A DNA stretch of 7,511 nucleotides, taken from assembly GCA_964595455.1 (NCBI GenBank), contig CAZQQL010000125.1:1-7511 (forward strand), written 5' to 3'. The notes beneath the pieces are model-generated. The model was not told where the DNA came from. It did no database searches and saw only the letters and a program-made list of their open reading frames with translations. Positions 6,217-7,511 of this stretch are shown here, in pieces. The number at the start of each line of letters is the position of its first letter. Position 1 is the first letter of the stretch. Origin of the DNA: DAOUEG01 sp964595455 (lineage in GTDB: Bacteria > Chloroflexota > Dehalococcoidia > Dehalococcoidales > RBG-16-60-22). The translations under genes were made by a program, and so were the position numbers.

Positions 6217-6221
6217 AGGAG
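6217..6221 (+). promoter_or_regulatory. Ribosome binding site of the URO-D family gene
   Basis: AGGAG lies five bases before the ATG at 6227, ideal spacing, and fixes this start. Confidence 0.8.
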
Positions 6222-6226
6222 AGACC

Positions 6227-7511
6227 ATGGAAAACAGACCCGAGAACTGGTCCACGATGACCCCTGAGGAAAAACGCGCGTGGCGGCTGGACCTGTACCG
6301 CAACTCCGGCAAGGGCGTCAAGTTCGTCAATGCGGAAGCGGAGAAAAATTACAATATCCGCGTCAACCGCCAGATTGCCTGCTGGAACGTTGAAAAGCCG
6401 GACCGCATCCCGCTCAGCTTCTCCGTCGGGAACCTGCCGCTGCAGATGGCCGGCCTGGAGAACCGCACCGCCTATTACGAGCCGGAAAAAGCCCTCGAAG
6501 CAGCCATGAAGTTCAACGAAAAGTATGCCAATGAACTGGAGAACTTCGCCATGTCCATGGGGTTCCCCGGTGAGGTCATGGAAATCCTGGACTACCGCCT
6601 CTACGCCTGGCCGGGCGGCGGCCTTCCCAACAACGCCGGCGGCTTCCAGTTCCGGGAAGGCGAGTACATGACCGCCGATGAGTACGACGACCTCATCCGC
6701 GACCCCTCGGACTTTTGGCTGCGCAAGTACCTGCCGCGCGTCTTCGGGTCGTTCGTTCCGTTCCGGGATTTCGTGCCGTTCACCAATATCATCGAAGCTC
6801 CCGGCGTCAATGACCTGGCGATTCCCTTCAGCCAGCAGCCGGTCATGGACATGTTCGAGACGTTCATCAAAGCCGGCCATGCCGCCCGCAAGTTCAACGC
6901 CGGACTGTTCAAATACATGGGAGTCGGGGCTTCCTGGGGCTTCCCCGGGCAGGGCGGCGGCTTCTGCTTCGCGCCGTTCGATATCCTCGGCGATACCATG
7001 CGCGGCACCACCAACATCATGAAGGACATGTTCCGCCGGCCGCAGAAACTCCTGGCCGCCCTGGAAGTCGTTACCGATATCACCATCGATAACGTCCTCA
7101 AGAGCCGCGGCGCCCAGACGGGCACCATGGTCATGTACCCGCTCCACAAGGGCGCGGACGGCTGGATGTCCCAGGCCCAGTTCGACAAGTTTTACTGGCC
7201 GACCCTGAAACGCTGCATGGATGCCTTCATCAAGGAAGGCCTTATCCAGCACCTCTTCGCGGAAGGCTCGTTCAATACCCGGCTCGACTACGTTAACGAG
7301 TTCCCCAAGGGCACGGTTTCCTGGCTCTTCGACCAGTCGGACATGGTCAAGGCCAAGAAAGCTCTCGGTAAGGAATGCTGCATTGCCGGCAACGTGCCAT
7401 CGTCTCTCATCGTCACCAGCACCCCGGACGAGGTCAAGAAGTACTGCCGCAACCTGATCGAGACCGTCGGCCAGGACGGCGGCTACATCCTCGCCACCGG
7501 CGCCCATCCGG
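6227..7511 (+). CDS. Uroporphyrinogen decarboxylase (URO-D) family protein, probably methyltransferase-like; 3' end outside the window
   Basis: I read 428 codons without a stop to the right edge, so the C-terminus is missing. The start is set by AGGAG five bases upstream. The N-terminus (MENRPENWSTMTPEEKRAW) precedes a family-typical PDRIPLSF motif at residues 58-65. The C-terminal half shows the URO-D/MtaA-type pattern: HLFAEGSF (342-349), then ECCIAGNVPSSLI with GNV at 388-390, followed by TPDEVKKYCRNLIE and GGYILATGAHP. HemE's N-terminal Arg-rich substrate motif (RQAGR) is absent, so true haem synthesis is unlikely. Relatives include cobalamin-dependent methyltransferases (MtaA/MtbA). The His-x-Cys zinc pair known there is not seen at H342 (it reads HLF), although C384 and C385 precede GNV. 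The product could transfer methyl groups to or from a corrinoid protein, but no corrinoid gene is visible here. The family is clear and the reaction is not. Confidence 0.9.
   Translation, partial: MENRPENWSTMTPEEKRAWRLDLYRNSGKGVKFVNAEAEKNYNIRVNRQIACWNVEKPDRIPLSFSVGNLPLQMAGLENRTAYYEPEKALEAAMKFNEKYANELENFAMSMGFPGEVMEILDYRLYAWPGGGLPNNAGGFQFREGEYMTADEYDDLIRDPSDFWLRKYLPRVFGSFVPFRDFVPFTNIIEAPGVNDLAIPFSQQPVMDMFETFIKAGHAARKFNAGLFKYMGVGASWGFPGQGGGFCFAPFDILGDTMRGTTNIMKDMFRRPQKLLAALEVVTDITIDNVLKSRGAQTGTMVMYPLHKGADGWMSQAQFDKFYWPTLKRCMDAFIKEGLIQHLFAEGSFNTRLDYVNEFPKGTVSWLFDQSDMVKAKKALGKECCIAGNVPSSLIVTSTPDEVKKYCRNLIETVGQDGGYILATGAHP

Larger units (their letters stand above)
5862..6226. other. Intergenic region with terminator, palindromic repeat and leader hairpin
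   Basis: This 365-bp spacer contains the lipoprotein's terminator, clean copy B of the palindromic repeat, a 10-bp hairpin (6119-6148) and the Shine-Dalgarno site of the URO-D gene. I see no gene in it. A TTGACT at 6137-6142 lacks a good -10 at the right distance. Confidence 0.6.

Noticed and set aside
6119..7507. Long open frame on the - strand (462 codons)
   Set aside because: It is antisense to the URO-D family gene, has a low-complexity Gly/Ala/Val/Glu-rich composition with no recognisable domain, and arises because the GC-rich codons of the real gene leave few stops.
1..7511. CRISPR array, tRNA/rRNA or insertion sequence
   Set aside because: I saw no regularly spaced repeats, no tRNA cloverleaf or rRNA-like stretch, and no transposase motif on either strand.

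Overview
The window reads as part of a bacterial chromosome with a Gram-positive-like or monoderm-like cell envelope toolkit: a lipobox lipoprotein, an exported Cys-containing protein, and a membrane-anchored beta-rich protein. It also carries a 12-TM MFS protein fused to a LuxR-type HTH and a URO-D/methyltransferase-like protein. This mix is familiar from anaerobic Chloroflexota, especially Dehalococcoidia-like genomes. That placement rests on general protein style only and is tentative. GTG and TTG starts are both used.

Layout. Positions 1-869 hold the 3' part of a class-III PLP aminotransferase. A long AT-rich spacer follows (870-1441), with a decayed GC-rich repeat, an intrinsic terminator (1047-1078) and possible promoter/operator elements. 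Two + strand genes for exported or membrane-anchored proteins of unknown function come next (1442-2155 and 2265-3056), separated by a perfect 14-bp inverted repeat. Their convergent neighbour is the MFS-LuxR gene on the - strand (3092-4558). The 35-bp gap between the two is largely filled by a palindromic repeat. A divergent intergenic region (4559-4718) with symmetric GTGAT half-sites leads to a two-domain lipoprotein (4719-5861), closed by a strong intrinsic terminator. A spacer with a second clean copy of the palindromic repeat and a leader hairpin then precedes a URO-D family gene (6227-7511). That gene runs off the right edge and is followed in frame all the way to it.

How the genes relate. 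No multi-gene operon is evident; almost every gene has its own spacer, and several have their own terminator. The most suggestive functional pair is the membrane-bound LuxR regulator and the divergent lipoprotein, which share a control region with operator-like half-sites. The left 3 kb is clearly more AT-rich than the right 4.4 kb, so the two halves may have different histories. The standout observations are the one-component membrane transcription factor with its candidate operator, and a dispersed palindrome whose two clean copies differ only by a compensatory base-pair change.
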